Shown: positions 62,972 through 64,000 of the stretch, in pieces
Position numbering within the stretch: position 1 is the first letter of the stretch
Layout: every line of letters begins with the position of its first letter
Origin: Spisula solida
Lineage: Eukaryota > Mollusca > Bivalvia > Venerida > Mactridae
Assembly: GCA_947247005.1 (NCBI GenBank)
Contig: OX365946.1
Location: forward strand, 12,780,453 to 12,844,452
Length of the DNA: 64,000 nt
Direction: 5' to 3'
Notes under the pieces: model-generated
The model's input: the letters and a program-made list of their open reading frames with translations, nothing else
Database searches by the model: none
Told to the model about the DNA's origin: nothing
Translations under genes and position numbers: made by a program

Positions 62972-63583
62972 CTGTATAGCGGGTATATTTCACGGGGTGC
63001 AATGTTCGCGTTTTCCGGATCCTTTTGAATTCACGGTGTCTTAAATTCGCGCAAACAGATTCGAGTGCGAAAATAAAACCTTGTTAGTAAACATGAAATG
63101 GGAGGTCAATTAGAAAAATGTACACAAATAAAGATTTGTTCGGCAAACATTCACACGTTCCGCAAACTAATTGAAGAAGTTTGATGCACCAGCTTATATT
63201 TAACACCTTCTAACTTTGATAAAACACGGTGCACGTATGCAATTATATTCATATGCAAAGAGTTTACACACGTTTTAACAATGATCTAAATTAAATTTCG
63301 AATTCGAATTACATTTTATGATATATAGACCTATTATGTCATATTATTTTAATTATTGTCGTACTGTTCCGTATTTTGCTAAACCGATGTACTTCATGCA
63401 AAGTCATTGAGTAAACGTTGGTTTATTTCTTGTTGCTCCTTTAAATGTTTTTAATAATTAATAATCATGTAAAATTTGTATATTTACTACGTGAATATTT
63501 CGCTTGGTTTAGATTTCGCGCTATCTGTGTAGACCGCGAATATAGCGAAAATTAAACCCCTGTGAAATATACCCGCTAAACAG
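62972..63583. mobile_element. 612-bp TIR element, CTGTATAGCGGGTATATTTC ends
   Basis: The left end CTGTATAGCGGGTATATTTC (62972) and the right end (inverse CTGTTTAGCGGGTATATTTC, to 63583) match closely and stay similar for about 40 bp, through 'cacggggt...ttcgcg'. TA flanks each side (62970-62971, 63584-63585). No coding capacity. It lies 58 bp downstream of a CPT1 exon. Confidence 0.87.
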
Positions 63584-63585
63584 TA

Positions 63586-64000
63586 CATTTTAAAGCCCTA
63601 AATTAACAACTCTCGGTCATTTTTGACTGACCCTCGTACTTATGATTTGTTGCATCCATGGTTCATACATACCTTGAGAAGATGTGGGAAAAATCTTACA
63701 AAGTCATGGAATTTAGAATTTTCCACCATCAAAATTAATTGTCAAAAATATAAAGATATCAGAAAAATCTTGAAATAATCCCAGAAAAATACAAAGTATT
63801 GGTATTAACCCCAGTTGGGTGCAGTACATTAGGATGTGGTCGTCCGTCATCCAAATGTAAAAATATCTGATGGAAAACTGTTGCATGAAAATGGTGGAAT
63901 TTGCCATCTGTTTTGCGATTATTTTATTTGTGATGATGAAATCCCAGTTATTTGAGTTGCAAAATTGACGAGTGTGTGCAGATGGATTATCAGCATATAA
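63586..64000. other. Intronic sequence at right edge, no feature seen
   Basis: AT-rich. The next CPT1 exon (after ...EDTIDR) was looked for and not found. A 64-codon minus-strand frame at 63713-63907 is taken as chance. Confidence 0.5.

Noticed and set aside
63586..64000. Next CPT1 exon near the right edge
   Set aside because: No frame continuing after EDTIDR with an acceptor could be found; the exon presumably lies beyond the window.

Overview
The window is eukaryotic, most likely from a bivalve mollusc. Its only clear protein-coding gene is the 5' part of an intron-rich carnitine O-palmitoyltransferase 1 (CPT1) gene. Its introns carry AT-rich non-autonomous transposons and ~150-170 bp tandem-repeat elements with 'caataactcaagaac' and 'ggtcaaaggtcaaggtcac' type motifs, which are typical of bivalve genomes. 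No prokaryotic gene, operon or CRISPR array is present. The species cannot be fixed from sequence alone.

Region 1 (1 to about 37570) is one homogeneous satellite array. The unit is exactly 1894 bp, with 19 full copies and a truncated 20th, and the array runs off the left edge. Copies differ by only a few substitutions and show no length change. The unit is itself a diverged dimer of an ~840 bp and an ~1050 bp monomer. Each half carries tRNA-like (RNA polymerase III box-like) motifs, and one half carries a Z-DNA-prone tract next to a 19-bp palindrome. The unit has no convincing protein gene.

Region 2 (about 37571 to 42300) is the decayed edge of the array. It holds diverged relatives of the satellite monomers, a ~0.5-0.6 kb direct repeat (37707-38325 and 40170-40696), a ~330 bp island nearly identical to the array core, a minus-strand LINE ORF1-like pseudogene (39505-40039) and a plus-strand LINE reverse transcriptase pseudogene (41707-42200).

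Region 3 (about 42600 to 64000) is the CPT1 locus. A CpG-richer stretch at 42600-42962 with an E-box and a good splice donor is a candidate promoter and untranslated first exon. Four coding exons follow: 50693-50833, 59731-59867, 62112-62286 and 62812-62913. Together they encode residues 1-185: the regulatory N-terminus, both membrane segments and the start of the catalytic region. The gene continues beyond the right edge.

The introns are filled with TIR elements, several with readable target-site duplications and some nested: a 965-bp element inside a tandem-repeat element (57000-57964 within 56907-58677), a hAT-like element inside another TIR-like element (60961-61411 within 60580-61465), and a tandem-repeat element plus a MITE inside a hAT-like element (54592-56286). 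A foldback element at 53277-53985 carries two opposed tRNA-like modules.
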